Source: an uncultured Myxococcales bacterium (GTDB taxonomy: Bacteria > Myxococcota_A > UBA9042). Taken from it: a stretch of 64,000 nucleotides of DNA. The notes under the pieces were generated by a model. It saw only the letters and a program-made list of their open reading frames with translations. It did no database searches and had not been told where the DNA came from. Positions 10,237-20,585 of this stretch are shown here, in pieces. Numbering within the stretch: position 1 is the first letter of the stretch; each line of letters opens with the position of its first letter. The DNA lies in contig CAIMLR010000027.1 of NCBI GenBank assembly GCA_903842345.1, positions 1 to 64,000 on the forward strand, written 5' to 3'. Made by a program: the position numbers and the translations under genes.

Positions 10237-13200
10237 GTGTCCGACCCCATGCTTTCATCCAAGGCCGCCGCGGCCGATCGTCACTGGTGGTGGCTGACGC
10301 CATTGCTGCTTGCCGCGCTGATTCTGCCGGGCCTGGGCGCGGCGGGGCTGCTTGATCCGTGGGAAATGGACCGTGCGGCGGTCGCCCGCAAGATGGCGGC
10401 GGCGCCGGCTGTGCTTGTTGTGGAGTCGGGCGCGGGCCACCTGCTGGACGCACTCAGCAAACAGGCGGCTGGCCGCTACGGACTCGCTCATCCATTTGAC
10501 CAAAAAGACGCGACGGCGGCGACCGCGCTGCAGCTCGCCGTGACCCGCACGGGTCGGCAAGTGGCCCACGCGGTGGTTGTGGATTTGGACGCGCTGACGG
10601 CTGACGCGGACGACAAGCAGCTCAAGACCATCGCCGGCGAACTGGCGACGATTGAAGGGCAAAATCGCGGCACGGCGGTGATCCTCGCCTCGGCCAACCG
10701 CGATCCCGATCGCGTGCGCTGGCCGCTGGCGATGGCGCGCGCCCACCAACTGGCGGAGACCCTGCGCGGGACCGCCGTGCACGCCTTGTTTGAGCCGGAG
10801 ACGCAGGACATCGTCCTCGCGCCGCTGTTCCTCAAGACCCTGGAGCTCGTGCCGCCCGATCGCGTGCCAGCGACGCTCGACGCGCGTTGTCCGGCCCCGC
10901 TGGCGATGCCGGCGTTCAAGCAGGATTCGGTTTCCGTGCCGGCGCCGTGGCTCGATTCCGCGCTGTCGGCGCTCGCTGTCAAGGCGCTTGGCGTCAACGA
11001 GTTTGCCGTGCGATTGCCGGCCGCCCTCTTGGCGATCCTCGTCGGCTGGATGCTGGTGCTCACGCTGCGGCGGCTGTGGCGGCCGCGGACCGGATGGCTG
11101 GCGCTGGCCGTGTACGCGACGCTGCCGATGACCTGGGGTCTGGCGCGCGCGCTGACGCTGCAGGCAACGGAATCCGCGGGTCTCGCGCTCTTCGCGTTTG
11201 CGCTCGCGCTGGGCGCTCAAAGCGCGGCGCGGGCTTGGCCGTTGCTGGCGTTGCTCGGTCTGGGTCTGCTGGCGGGCGGCGCGGGCATGGGCGGCTTGGC
11301 GACGGCATGCGTCGTCGCAGTTGGCGCTGTGCTCGCCACGGGTCGGTTCCGCGGCGCGTTGGGCATCGGCGCGCTGATGGCGCTCGCCGCCACCGGACTC
11401 CTGGCGTTGCTCGTCTACGGCGGCGATCCGGAGAGCCTGCTGTTGCGGAGCTTTCGCTTGACCTCATGGCCGTTTGGCGGCGGACCTGACGTGGTGCATC
11501 GCGACTTCGCGTGGGTGATCGGTCAGGTCGGTTTTGGCTTGTATCCGTGGAGCGCGATCGTCGTGCTCGGCGCCGGCAAGCTGCTGGCGGACGATGAAGA
11601 AACGGCCGATCGGCAGTCGGCCCGCGCCGTGCTGCTGATCGCACTTGTCGCCAGCCTCGTCGTCAACGCGGTGCTCATCCGCAAATTTGGCCACTTCGTC
11701 GCGCCGGCTGGACCGCTCGCGGCGGTGGCTGCGGCCGTGCTGTTGGAGGCGCTGCTGGCCGGTACAGTCGCGGGGCGCACCGTCGCGATCTTCGCCGTGC
11801 TCGCGACGCTGCTCCTGCATCGCGAAATCGGCAAGGGCGCGGAAGCCGTCGTGCGTTTTGTCGTCTTTGACCCGCCGTTCTCCAGTGGCGGCGGCAATCA
11901 CCCGTGGCCGGCGGAATTGGACATGCCGCGGGCGCTGCGGGCGATCGCGCTGCTTCTCGTCTTCGCGTTTGCGCTGGGCGCGGCGCGGCCGGCGGCGACG
12001 ATTCGCAACGCGGTCGCGAAGTTGCGCACAACGACGGGCGCGGCTTGGGCCTTGGCGGTGATCTTCATCCTCTGGGCGCTGGACGGCATCGTGTCCCTGG
12101 GCACCAAGCTGGACGTGATGCTGAAGACGCTCGCGACGACCTGGAACTACCCGTATGACCGCATCTGGGTCACGATTCTCGGCATCCGCCCGGAGATCAT
12201 CGCCGGCGCCGTGCTGTTCTTCGCGCTGCTGCTCTACGCCATCCTGACCACGGTTGGGCCGCGCGCGCTCAACCGCGTGACAACCTTGCCGCTGCGTTTG
12301 GCGCGACCTTTTGCCGCGCCAGCGCTGTCCTTGTCGCTCGCCGCGGTGGGCGCGGTCGCCGTGCTGCTCGGCGGCGTGGCGCGCTTGACGGAAGGCGGGC
12401 ACGACAGCGTTGGGCACGCCCTGGTGGTTGGCGCGCAGTCGCTCGCGTTCCTCATGCCGCTGCTCGGGCTGATCAAGGGCGTCGTTCTGCGCGCGCTGGT
12501 CAAGACCGACGGCTTCCTGGACGCCGATCGCGAAGGCGACATGCTCCAGCCGTTGGCGGCGGGTCTCGTGCGTGCACCGCTGCTGATCTTCGGTCTTCTC
12601 GCGCTCTGGGCGCTGGCGGGGCTCGGCATCGGTGCTGCGCAAGCCTCCGGTACGTGGAATTGGCCCTACCTGCTCGGCATGTGGCTGCTGGCGATCGCGA
12701 CGCTGCTGACCGTCCTCGGCACGGCGCAGGATCGCCCCAGTGGGTACGGTTACCCGCTTGCGGCGATCGGCGTCACCGTTTTCTTCACGGTGATGGGCCC
12801 GATGGGCGCGCGCTACGTCGACGAGACGATGCAGGCGGCCATCAAGGGCCAGGAAAGCGCGGCGGCCAAGGAAGCCATCAAGTACCTTGCCCACGTGCTG
12901 GCGACAGCGCCGGATACCGGCGGCCTCCTCCTGCTGGCGCTGCTCGTGCTCGTCAATCGCCTCGCCGGCAAGAAACCGCTGGCTGACCGGCTGGTCGGCC
13001 TTGCCATGACGGCGGTGGAGAAGCTGGAACAGCCGCGCTTTGCCGCGCTGGCGCTGGTGCTTGCCGGGACCGTGTTCACGGCGGGTTACAGCTGGTCGTT
13101 GCTGCCGGGGCTGTCCGTGCACTACTCGCAGAAGCACCTGCTCAACCGCATCGCGGAGGCCGAAGGTGCGACCAAGGATCCGGGCGGCGCGCCGCGCACG

Positions 13201-14331
13201 TTCACCCACGGATCGGCCAAGTCGGGCGGCGAGAGCAATTTCTACACGGCCTCCATGCCGCAGATCGACGACCGTCCCGCGGTCCTCGCGCTGCTGGCCG
13301 ATCGCAACGTCGCGGTGCGTTTGGCGGACAATCAGGAAGGCGGGCTCTCCGGGCCGCTGGGTCTGCCGGGCTGGTCGGACGTCGTCGACGCCAATCACGA
13401 CGGCAAACGCGATGCGCCGGCCTGGTTTGGCGTGGCGCACAAGGTCGAAGCGGCGCGGCTCACGGTTCAGGCCGCGGCGTGGCAACCGGGACAGTGGAAG
13501 GGCGCGCAGTTCACTGGCCCCAACGGCTCGCCGCAGACCGTCACGGACAATGGCGCGGATTGGCTGACGCTGGGCGCGCTGGCGGACCTCGTCGCGGACG
13601 ATCCCGTCCGGGGCGCGTTCACCTTGGACAAGCTCAGCGGCGTCGCGGGCTCGAGCGCTTTCGCCGCGCCGGAGCCGTTGCAGCGCTTCGTCGTGGTGCC
13701 CAAGGACGCGTTCTCGGAGATCAACCACGCGTTCCGCGAAGCGTATGGCCGGCACATCGCGGTCATCGACGCGGCGTCGTCGCGGCTTGTGCTGACCGCC
13801 AATCACCTCGCGGCGGGTCAGATCGACCAGAACTGGCTGATGAAGGCGCTGCTGACCCAGGCAGAGTTCGACGCGATTCCCGGCGTCAAGAAGGTGTTCG
13901 CCAACTTCGACAACAGCATTCACCTCATCGGCTTCAAGATGGCTGAGTACTCCGTGCAGCGTTCCGGCAAGTACAAGATGACGCTGTACTGGAAGGTCGT
14001 GAAGCCGACGGCGACGTCCTGGAAGCTGTTCATGCACCCGCATCCGCTGAACCTCGACCGTTGGCCGTTGACCGACCCGGATCCGAGCGAGGACGAAAAC
14101 AAGCCGTGCGGCGGGTGTTTTGCGACGAATCACTGGATGCAAGGCGACATCATCGCCGACAGTTTCGAACAGGAAGTCGCGCTGGGCACGCAATCCGGGC
14201 CGAACGACATCATCATGGGCTGGTACAATCCGTCCAGCGAGCAGCGTCTGCCTCTGCTGGCGGCGAGCGGTCAGGGCGTCATCAAGCACAGCGATAACCG
14301 CGTGACGATCGGCCAAATTCAGGTGCGCTAG
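10237..14331 (+). CDS. very large PMT/ArnT-like membrane glycosyltransferase
   Basis: A 1364-residue membrane protein. Its first part follows the PMT/ArnT fold of lipid-linked sugar transferases: TM1, then the acidic loop motif DPWEMDRA (D40-D45), and later KQDSVSVPAPWLDSAL (from K228), which corresponds to the KPPLxYW substrate loop, followed by GVNEFAVRLPAAL. Between these two motifs, usually about 40 residues apart, lies an insertion of about 150 residues. After the usual membrane core come further membrane segments (about 620-960) and a soluble C-terminal region of about 350 residues. It probably transfers a sugar from a polyprenyl carrier on the periplasmic side; donor and acceptor are unknown. 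I chose GTG 10237 for its AACGAG ribosome site; ATG 10249 is an alternative. Confidence 0.8.
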   Translation: MSDPMLSSKAAAADRHWWWLTPLLLAALILPGLGAAGLLDPWEMDRAAVARKMAAAPAVLVVESGAGHLLDALSKQAAGRYGLAHPFDQKDATAATALQLAVTRTGRQVAHAVVVDLDALTADADDKQLKTIAGELATIEGQNRGTAVILASANRDPDRVRWPLAMARAHQLAETLRGTAVHALFEPETQDIVLAPLFLKTLELVPPDRVPATLDARCPAPLAMPAFKQDSVSVPAPWLDSALSALAVKALGVNEFAVRLPAALLAILVGWMLVLTLRRLWRPRTGWLALAVYATLPMTWGLARALTLQATESAGLALFAFALALGAQSAARAWPLLALLGLGLLAGGAGMGGLATACVVAVGAVLATGRFRGALGIGALMALAATGLLALLVYGGDPESLLLRSFRLTSWPFGGGPDVVHRDFAWVIGQVGFGLYPWSAIVVLGAGKLLADDEETADRQSARAVLLIALVASLVVNAVLIRKFGHFVAPAGPLAAVAAAVLLEALLAGTVAGRTVAIFAVLATLLLHREIGKGAEAVVRFVVFDPPFSSGGGNHPWPAELDMPRALRAIALLLVFAFALGAARPAATIRNAVAKLRTTTGAAWALAVIFILWALDGIVSLGTKLDVMLKTLATTWNYPYDRIWVTILGIRPEIIAGAVLFFALLLYAILTTVGPRALNRVTTLPLRLARPFAAPALSLSLAAVGAVAVLLGGVARLTEGGHDSVGHALVVGAQSLAFLMPLLGLIKGVVLRALVKTDGFLDADREGDMLQPLAAGLVRAPLLIFGLLALWALAGLGIGAAQASGTWNWPYLLGMWLLAIATLLTVLGTAQDRPSGYGYPLAAIGVTVFFTVMGPMGARYVDETMQAAIKGQESAAAKEAIKYLAHVLATAPDTGGLLLLALLVLVNRLAGKKPLADRLVGLAMTAVEKLEQPRFAALALVLAGTVFTAGYSWSLLPGLSVHYSQKHLLNRIAEAEGATKDPGGAPRTFTHGSAKSGGESNFYTASMPQIDDRPAVLALLADRNVAVRLADNQEGGLSGPLGLPGWSDVVDANHDGKRDAPAWFGVAHKVEAARLTVQAAAWQPGQWKGAQFTGPNGSPQTVTDNGADWLTLGALADLVADDPVRGAFTLDKLSGVAGSSAFAAPEPLQRFVVVPKDAFSEINHAFREAYGRHIAVIDAASSRLVLTANHLAAGQIDQNWLMKALLTQAEFDAIPGVKKVFANFDNSIHLIGFKMAEYSVQRSGKYKMTLYWKVVKPTATSWKLFMHPHPLNLDRWPLTDPDPSEDENKPCGGCFATNHWMQGDIIADSFEQEVALGTQSGPNDIIMGWYNPSSEQRLPLLAASGQGVIKHSDNRVTIGQIQVR

Positions 14332-14373
14332 ACGAGACGGCGCCAATCGCCGATCGGACAAGTGGGTGTTGCA

Positions 14374-15474
14374 ATGGAAACTTCCAGTCATTTTCAAGCA
14401 GTAGCCTGGTCCGACGAGGGGCCGATTGTGCGGCTCCTGGATCAGCGCGCCTTGCCGGGCGAGACGATCTATCTGGATTGCCGGCAGCCCGACGAGGTGA
14501 TGGAAGCCATCCGCACGCTGACGGTGCGCGGCGCGCCCGCGATCGGCGTGGCTGCGGCCTATGGCATTGCCCAGGCGATGCAGCTCGCGGTTCGCACCAA
14601 GGACCTGCACGCCAACAGCTTTGACGCCATCTTTGACGAGACCTGCAAGCGCTTTGGCGCGACGCGACCGACCGCGGTCAACCTGTTCTGGGCCATCAAG
14701 CGGATGCAGGAAACGGCGGCGCGGTGGCATATCCGCGGCCTGCACGAGCGCGCGGCGATGTTGGTGGAAGAGGCCAAGCGCATTCACGCCGAGGACGTGG
14801 AGATGTGCCTGGCGATCGGTCGCCATGGCGCGCCGCTGATGCCGCAGTCGGGCGGCGTGATCACGCACTGCAACACGGGCGGGCTGGCCACGGGCGGACA
14901 CGGCACGGCGCTTGGCGTCATCCGCACCGCGGTGGCACAGGGCAAGCAGATCCACGTGTGGATCGACGAGACGCGGCCGCTGCTGCAAGGTGCGCGGCTC
15001 ACGGCGTGGGAGTGCGCGCAGGACAAGCTGCCGGCGACGCTCATCACGGACAACATGGCGGCGCACGTGCTGAAGCTCGGCCACGTGCACGCGGCGATCG
15101 CGGGTGCGGATCGCATCGCGCGCAACGGCGACTCGGCCAACAAGATCGGCACGTACGGCCTGGCGATCCTGTGCAAATACCATAACATTCCGTTCTACAT
15201 CGCCGCGCCGACTTCGACGGTCGACATCGGCTGCGACAGCGGCGCGCACATTCCGATCGAAGAGCGCAAGGCGGAAGAGGTCACGCACCTGGGCGGCCAG
15301 CGCGTCGCAGCAGCGGGCGTGGACGTCTTCAATCCGGCGTTTGACGTCGTGCCGCATGAACTGATCGCCGGCATCATCACTGAACACGGCGTCGCCAAGG
15401 CGCCGTTTGAGCCGGACCTGGTCGCCATGGTCGCCCGCGCGCGGGCCCATCACAATCAGGTCGAGCCAGCCTAG
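14374..15474 (+). CDS. mtnA: S-methyl-5-thioribose-1-phosphate isomerase
   Basis: MtnA (366 residues from the ATG at 14374; an in-frame GTG at 14362 would add four) converts methylthioribose-1-phosphate to methylthioribulose-1-phosphate in methionine salvage. The family signature TVRGAPAIGVAAAYG is near the N-terminus. The two catalytic residues are present: Cys166 in HCNTGGLATGGHGTALG and Asp246 in GADRIARNGDSANKIGTYG. The eIF2B-like fold runs the whole length. No other mtn gene is nearby. It lies 42 bp after the glycosyltransferase and 18 bp before the M16 peptidase, probably in one transcript. Confidence 0.96.
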   Translation: METSSHFQAVAWSDEGPIVRLLDQRALPGETIYLDCRQPDEVMEAIRTLTVRGAPAIGVAAAYGIAQAMQLAVRTKDLHANSFDAIFDETCKRFGATRPTAVNLFWAIKRMQETAARWHIRGLHERAAMLVEEAKRIHAEDVEMCLAIGRHGAPLMPQSGGVITHCNTGGLATGGHGTALGVIRTAVAQGKQIHVWIDETRPLLQGARLTAWECAQDKLPATLITDNMAAHVLKLGHVHAAIAGADRIARNGDSANKIGTYGLAILCKYHNIPFYIAAPTSTVDIGCDSGAHIPIEERKAEEVTHLGGQRVAAAGVDVFNPAFDVVPHELIAGIITEHGVAKAPFEPDLVAMVARARAHHNQVEPA

Positions 15475-15492
15475 CCGCTGGCACTGGAACAT

Positions 15493-18057
15493 ATGCAGAG
15501 TCAAAAACTGGTCAGCGGTCAGACTTTTCTGGCCATCCCCGTGCCTGAGATGCCCGTCGTGGCGATTCAGGTGTGGATCGGCGTGGGCAGCTACGACGAA
15601 CAGGACGGCGAGCACGGCCTCGCGCACCTGCACGAGCACATGCTCTTCAAGGGCACGGAGCGCAACGGCGTGATGCACCGCGGCGTGGGCGACGTCGCGC
15701 ACGCGGTGGAAGTTGTGGGCGGGCAGATCAACGCGTGGACGAGCCACGACCAGACCTGCTACCACGTGGTCATGCCGGCGACGCAGTGGCGCGTGGGCTT
15801 GGACGTGCTGGCGGACGCGGTGTGTCATCCCGCCTTTGACGCCGACGAGCTGGCGCGGGAAATCGAAGTCGTCGTCGAGGAACAGCGGCGCGCGGCGGAT
15901 GATCCGGGGAGCGTGGCGTTTGAGCGGCTGTTTGAGCTGGCGTTCGGCGGCCATCCGTACGCGCTGCCGATCCTCGGAACGCCGGAGAGCGTGCGGGCGG
16001 TGACGTCGGACGCGATGCGGCGCTTCTGGCGGCGCCATTACGTGGCGGAGAACACGGCGATCGTCGTGGCCGGCGCATTTGATCCGGCGGAGCTGCACGC
16101 GGCCGTCACGGAGTTTTTTGCCGGGCAGCCGCACCGCGAAATCGAGCCGGTCGCCGGTGTGCCCGCGCCGCGCCTCAAGGCGGGGATCGATCTGGTCGGC
16201 ACGGCGTTTTCGGAGGCCAAGGTCCTGCTCTCGTGGCCCATTCCGTCGCTGCTCGAGCACGACGTCGCCGCGCTGGACGTGGCGGCGATCGCGCTGGGTC
16301 AGGGCGAATCGTCGCGGCTGGTGCGGCAAGTGCTGCGCGACAAAGAGCTGTGCAATGACATCGGCTCGGCGACGTGGACGCCGCCGCGCGCGGGGCTGTT
16401 CACGGTGACGTTCTCGACGAGTCAGGAGCGTCTGGAAGCTGCGGTCCTGGCGACGGTCGCCGTTGTGCAGGCGATGCGCGTCGGCGGAATTGAGGAAGCG
16501 GAGCTCGCCAAGGCGCGCGCCAACCTGCTGAGCGATGCGACGTGGAAGCGCGAGACCGCGCAGGGCCTTGTGCAGAACCACGGCTACTTCCTGATGGCGA
16601 CGGGCGATCCCGAATGGGAGCGCCTCTACCACGCGCGGATCGCCGAACTGACGACGGCGGAAGTGCAGCGCGCGGCGTATACGTGGCTGACGCCGGAGAG
16701 CGTGCAGATCGTCGTGCTGCCCGGGAAGTCGGATGCGCCGCCGGTGGACGCGGCGCGCCTGCTGCGGCAGGTGCAGGATTCCCTGAAGCCGGTGCCGGCG
16801 TCGCTGGCGCTCCATCAGCCGGACGTGCTGGACGGTATCGAGCGCATCGTGCTGCCGAGCGGCGACGTGCTGCTGATCCAGCCCGATGCGAGCGTGCCGG
16901 TGTGGGGCATGCGGGTCGCGGCGCTGGGCGGTCAGCTCGCGGAAGATCCGTCGACGGTGGGCCGGACGTGCATGCTGGGGCAATTGCTGACGCGCGGCAC
17001 GGAGCAGCTGTCTGGCGATGCGATTGCCGCGCGCATTGAAGGCCTCGCGGCGGGCGTGCAAGGCGTCGCGGGACGCAACAGCCTTGGCCTCAGCGCCGTG
17101 TCGCTCAAGACGACGACGGACGCGGTGCTGGACCTCGCGTGCGGCTGCCTCTTTGGCGCGACGCTGCCGGAAGACGAAATCGCCCAGCAGAAGAAAGTGC
17201 AGCTGGAGGAGCTGCGGCACGAAGAGGATGCGCCGGGCCGTCGGGCCATGCGGGCGATGGCGCGGACGCTGTATGGCGATCATCCTTACGGTTTTGGCAT
17301 TCTCGGTTCGCCGGAGAGCCTCGCCCGGCTGCAGCGCCCGGAGCTGCAGGAGTATCTCCGCGGCCGCTTGGTGCCCGGCCGCCTCGTCTGGGCAATCTCG
17401 GGCGACGTGCATCCGCAGCGCATGGCCGAGGCGATCGCTGCGCACACGCCCACGGATCGCGTGCCGCTGCCGGCGCCGCCGAGCCAAGCCGTGCCGTTCC
17501 TCAGCGAGCGACGGCAGGTGCGGCTGACCGCGGACAAACAGCAGGCGCACATCGTGCTGGGCTTCCGCGGCGCGACGCTTTTTGAACCGGAACGCTACGC
17601 GCTGGAGGTCCTCGCGACCGCGCTGGGCGGCCAGTCTGGCCGGCTGTTCCTGGAGCTGCGCGATCGGCAGTCGCTGGCCTATTCGGTGGGCGCGATGAAC
17701 GTCGATGGCGTGGACCCGGGCTACTTCTCGTTCTACATCGGCACGACGCCCGACAAGGTGCCGCAAGCGCTCGCGGGCCTCTACGCGCAGTTGGAGCGCG
17801 TGCGTCAGGAGCCGCTGCATCCGGGTGAGCTGGAGCGGACCCGCGCGTCGCTGGCGGGCGGGCATCAAATCGGCCTGCAGCGGCGGTTGGCACGGGCGGC
17901 GACGCTGTGCCTGGACGAACTCTATGGCCTGGGGCGCCCGGCGTGGCAGGGCCATCTGCAGCGTCTGCTGGCGGTGACGGCGGAGGATGTGCTGAAGGTG
18001 GCGCGCGAGCGGCTGGATCCGCAGCGCTGCGTGGAAGTGGTTCTGGCGCCAGAATAG
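15493..18057 (+). CDS. M16-family zinc metallopeptidase, two-lobed
   Basis: This 854-residue protein has the pitrilysin/insulinase-type arrangement of two homologous halves in one chain. The first half carries the inverted zinc motif HxxEH as HLHEH (H45, E48, H49), with the downstream glutamate in VVVEEQRRAADDPGS. The second half (from about residue 440) keeps the fold but lacks the motif, as is normal for the non-catalytic lobe. There is no signal peptide, so it is probably cytoplasmic and cleaves small peptides or misfolded protein. The last residues before the stop show no export or anchor signal. It sits 15 bp before selB. Confidence 0.94.
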   Translation: MQSQKLVSGQTFLAIPVPEMPVVAIQVWIGVGSYDEQDGEHGLAHLHEHMLFKGTERNGVMHRGVGDVAHAVEVVGGQINAWTSHDQTCYHVVMPATQWRVGLDVLADAVCHPAFDADELAREIEVVVEEQRRAADDPGSVAFERLFELAFGGHPYALPILGTPESVRAVTSDAMRRFWRRHYVAENTAIVVAGAFDPAELHAAVTEFFAGQPHREIEPVAGVPAPRLKAGIDLVGTAFSEAKVLLSWPIPSLLEHDVAALDVAAIALGQGESSRLVRQVLRDKELCNDIGSATWTPPRAGLFTVTFSTSQERLEAAVLATVAVVQAMRVGGIEEAELAKARANLLSDATWKRETAQGLVQNHGYFLMATGDPEWERLYHARIAELTTAEVQRAAYTWLTPESVQIVVLPGKSDAPPVDAARLLRQVQDSLKPVPASLALHQPDVLDGIERIVLPSGDVLLIQPDASVPVWGMRVAALGGQLAEDPSTVGRTCMLGQLLTRGTEQLSGDAIAARIEGLAAGVQGVAGRNSLGLSAVSLKTTTDAVLDLACGCLFGATLPEDEIAQQKKVQLEELRHEEDAPGRRAMRAMARTLYGDHPYGFGILGSPESLARLQRPELQEYLRGRLVPGRLVWAISGDVHPQRMAEAIAAHTPTDRVPLPAPPSQAVPFLSERRQVRLTADKQQAHIVLGFRGATLFEPERYALEVLATALGGQSGRLFLELRDRQSLAYSVGAMNVDGVDPGYFSFYIGTTPDKVPQALAGLYAQLERVRQEPLHPGELERTRASLAGGHQIGLQRRLARAATLCLDELYGLGRPAWQGHLQRLLAVTAEDVLKVARERLDPQRCVEVVLAPE

Positions 18058-18072
18058 CCAGCGGGGGATAAC

Positions 18073-20049
18073 GTGCTGACCTTGGGAATCGCCGGCCACG
18101 TCGATCACGGCAAGACCTCGCTGGTCCGCGCCTTGACCGGCATCGAGACCGACCGGCTTCCGGAAGAGCAGCGCCGTGGCATCAGCATTGAGCTTGGATT
18201 TGCCTGGCTGGACGTGCCGGAAGTCGGGCGCGTTGCGCTCATCGACATGCCGGGCCACGAGCGGTTTGTGCGGCGGATGATCGCCGGCGCGGTCGGCGTC
18301 GATGCCCTGCTGTTGGTTGTTGCGGCCGATGAGGGCGTGATGCCGCAGGGCCGCGAACACCTCGCGATCGCGCAACTGCTGGGAATCCGCCACGGCGCGG
18401 TCGTGCTGACAAAGACGGATTTGTGCGACGCTGACATGCTGGAGATGGCGCGCGACGACCTTGCGCAGCTGACCAAGGGCACGTTCCTGGCCGACGCGCC
18501 GGTCTGGCCGGTCTCCGTGCGCGCGCCCGAGAGCGTCGCGGCGTTGCAGGCGCACCTCCAGGCCTTCTGCCAGGCGCTGCAGGTGGTGCGGCGACAGGAG
18601 ACTGACACGCTCGGGCGGCCGTTCCGGCTGGCGGTCGATCGCAGCTTCTCGTTGAAGGGCCGCGGCACCGTGGTGGCGGGCACCGCGGTGGCGGGCCAAG
18701 TGGAAGTCGAGCAAATGCTGGAAGTGCTGCCGCAGCAGACGACCTTTCGCGTGCGTGGGCTGGAGAGGCACGGCGTGGCGCAGGCGCGCGTCCAGGCACC
18801 CGGGCGCGTGGCGCTGAACCTCGCCGGTGCGACGCTGGACGACGTGCCGATCGGCGCGATGCTCGCAACCCCGGGCACCGTGGCGGTCAGCGATCGGTTT
18901 GACGTGGAGCTGACGCTGCTGCCGCACTGCAAGCCGCTGCCGATCCGCCGCCGCGCGGCAATCCAGCTGGGCACGGCGCTGAGCGAAGGGGCGATCGTGC
19001 TTCTGGAAGGCCAGCCGCTGCAGCCGGGCCAGACCGCGCTCGCGCAGATCCGCCTGGATGCGCCCCAAGCCGTCGCTGCGGGCGAGGGCTTTGTGGTGCG
19101 CGGCTCGCGCGTCGATCCGCGCTTTGGCCAGACGCTGGGCGGTGGTCGCGTGCTGCATCCGCAGCCGCAGCGCCACAAGCTGGGCGATCCGCTGGTCCTG
19201 GAGTCCCTGCTTCGCCTGAGCCAGCCGGATGCGGAGTCGCAGATTCTCGGCGCCGTCGCGCTCGCGCATGGCCGCGGCGCGAGTGACGACGAACTGCAGC
19301 GGATTTGCACCGTGCCGCCGGGACAGCTGCAAAAAGCATTGAAACTGCTGGGGGATCGCAAACAGCTCCAGCGTCTGGGCGCGCCGCCGCGCTGGCTGCA
19401 GCCGCAGGATGTCCAGAACTTGAGCGTCGCGGTGCTTGACGCGGTGCGGCAGTTTCACAAGGCCCAGCCCAGCCGACCGGGCGCGGAGATCGCCGATCTG
19501 CACCGGCAGCTCGCGCCTTGGCTGGAGGTTTCGGCTTTTGCCCAGATCTGCGCGCTGGTGGTGCGTCAGGGCCAGTTGACCGCGCTCGGGACCGCGCTCG
19601 CGCTGCCCGGTTTTGTCGCCAAGGCCACGGCGTCGCCGGAACTGGTGGCGGCCATTGAGGCGCTGCTGGCGGCCCAGCACCTGGCGACGGAGACCCCGGC
19701 GCAGCTGGCGGACATGCTGCAGGTCGACGCCAAGGCGGTCCTGGTGGGCCTGCAGGCGGCCCAGACGGCGGGGCGCGCGATCCGCATCGCGGAGGACTAT
19801 TGGGTGCTGGCAAGCGAGGTGCACGCGGCGCGCGATCGCGTGTTGGCGGCGTTCGTCGATGTGGCGAGCTTCAGCACGGGCGAGCTCAAGGACATCCTTG
19901 GCCTGACGCGCAAGCACCTGATCCCGTTTGCTGAGTATCTGGACGGCGAACGCCTCACAGTGCGCGACCCAGCCGGGAATCGCCGCGTGCGCGAGCGGGC
20001 CCGCGACGCTTGGCTTGCCCGGCAGGCGGTCGACGAGGCGTCGCCGTGA
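18073..20049 (+). CDS. selB: selenocysteine-specific elongation factor SelB
   Basis: SelB (658 residues) delivers Sec-tRNA to UGA codons next to a SECIS hairpin. The G domain has G1 GHVDHGKTS (8-16), a switch region rich in [14 protein letters not shown]3 DMPGHERF and G4 TKTD. EF-Tu-like beta domains follow, and the last 250 residues form winged-helix repeats that bind SECIS RNA ([22 protein letters not shown]). The start is GTG behind GGGGGA. Its presence implies that the organism makes selenoproteins, yet neither selA, selD nor a selenoprotein is in this window. The stop overlaps the GTG start of ogt (GTGA), so the two are translationally coupled. Confidence 0.96.
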   Translation: MLTLGIAGHVDHGKTSLVRALTGIETDRLPEEQRRGISIELGFAWLDVPEVGRVALIDMPGHERFVRRMIAGAVGVDALLLVVAADEGVMPQGREHLAIAQLLGIRHGAVVLTKTDLCDADMLEMARDDLAQLTKGTFLADAPVWPVSVRAPESVAALQAHLQAFCQALQVVRRQETDTLGRPFRLAVDRSFSLKGRGTVVAGTAVAGQVEVEQMLEVLPQQTTFRVRGLERHGVAQARVQAPGRVALNLAGATLDDVPIGAMLATPGTVAVSDRFDVELTLLPHCKPLPIRRRAAIQLGTALSEGAIVLLEGQPLQPGQTALAQIRLDAPQAVAAGEGFVVRGSRVDPRFGQTLGGGRVLHPQPQRHKLGDPLVLESLLRLSQPDAESQILGAVALAHGRGASDDELQRICTVPPGQLQKALKLLGDRKQLQRLGAPPRWLQPQDVQNLSVAVLDAVRQFHKAQPSRPGAEIADLHRQLAPWLEVSAFAQICALVVRQGQLTALGTALALPGFVAKATASPELVAAIEALLAAQHLATETPAQLADMLQVDAKAVLVGLQAAQTAGRAIRIAEDYWVLASEVHAARDRVLAAFVDVASFSTGELKDILGLTRKHLIPFAEYLDGERLTVRDPAGNRRVRERARDAWLARQAVDEASP

Positions 20050-20585
20050 GCGCCGATCCCGCGGTGCTGTATACGACGCTGGCAAGTCCGCTCGGCCCGC
20101 TGCTGCTGACTGGCGACGGCGCCGCGCTGACTGGCGTTTACCTGGCCGAGCATCGGCATGGACCCGCGATCGCGGCGAGTTGGCAGCAGGCAGACGCCGC
20201 CGCGCCGTTTGCCGCCGCGCGCCAGCAATTCGACGCTTATTTTGCCGGGACGCTGCGCGCTTTCGACCTGCCGCTGCAGCCGGTTGGCACGCCGTTCCAG
20301 CAGCAAGTGTGGCAGGCCCTGGCGGCGATCGCGTACGGCCAAACGCTCAGCTACGGCGAATTGGCGCAGCGCATCGGCAAGCCGGAGGCAGCGCGCGCGG
20401 TCGGCCTCGCCAACGGCCGCAATCCGCTGTCGATCGTGGTGCCGTGCCATCGGGTAATCGGCGCGTCCGGGGCGCTGACGGGCTATGGCGGCGGAATGGC
20501 GCGCAAGGCGTGGCTGCTGGCGCATGAGCAGGGCCGTCCGCTGCCGCTGCTGGATGGCCAAACGCAGTTGTCGCTCAAGCTTTAG
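20046..20585 (+). CDS. ogt: methylated-DNA-protein-cysteine methyltransferase
   Basis: A 179-residue suicide enzyme that removes methyl groups from O6-methylguanine. The C-terminal domain has the helix-turn-helix [21 protein letters not shown] and the active site IVVPCHRVI, with the acceptor Cys134. The N-terminal ribonuclease H-like domain is degenerate, as in other Ogt proteins. I start at GTG 20046 because GAGG lies six bases upstream and it overlaps the selB stop as GTGA; the frame upstream runs inside selB. The last 11 bases overlap the convergent gene at 20575. Confidence 0.96.
   Translation: MSADPAVLYTTLASPLGPLLLTGDGAALTGVYLAEHRHGPAIAASWQQADAAAPFAAARQQFDAYFAGTLRAFDLPLQPVGTPFQQQVWQALAAIAYGQTLSYGELAQRIGKPEAARAVGLANGRNPLSIVVPCHRVIGASGALTGYGGGMARKAWLLAHEQGRPLPLLDGQTQLSLKL

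Noticed and set aside
11464-20085. minus-strand frame open for 2873 codons across five plus-strand genes
   Set aside because: The encoded text is Arg/His/Gln-rich and lacks any domain, while plus-strand genes in the same place (glycosyltransferase, mtnA, M16, selB, ogt) have clear motifs. Strong third-position GC bias suppresses stop codons on the opposite strand.
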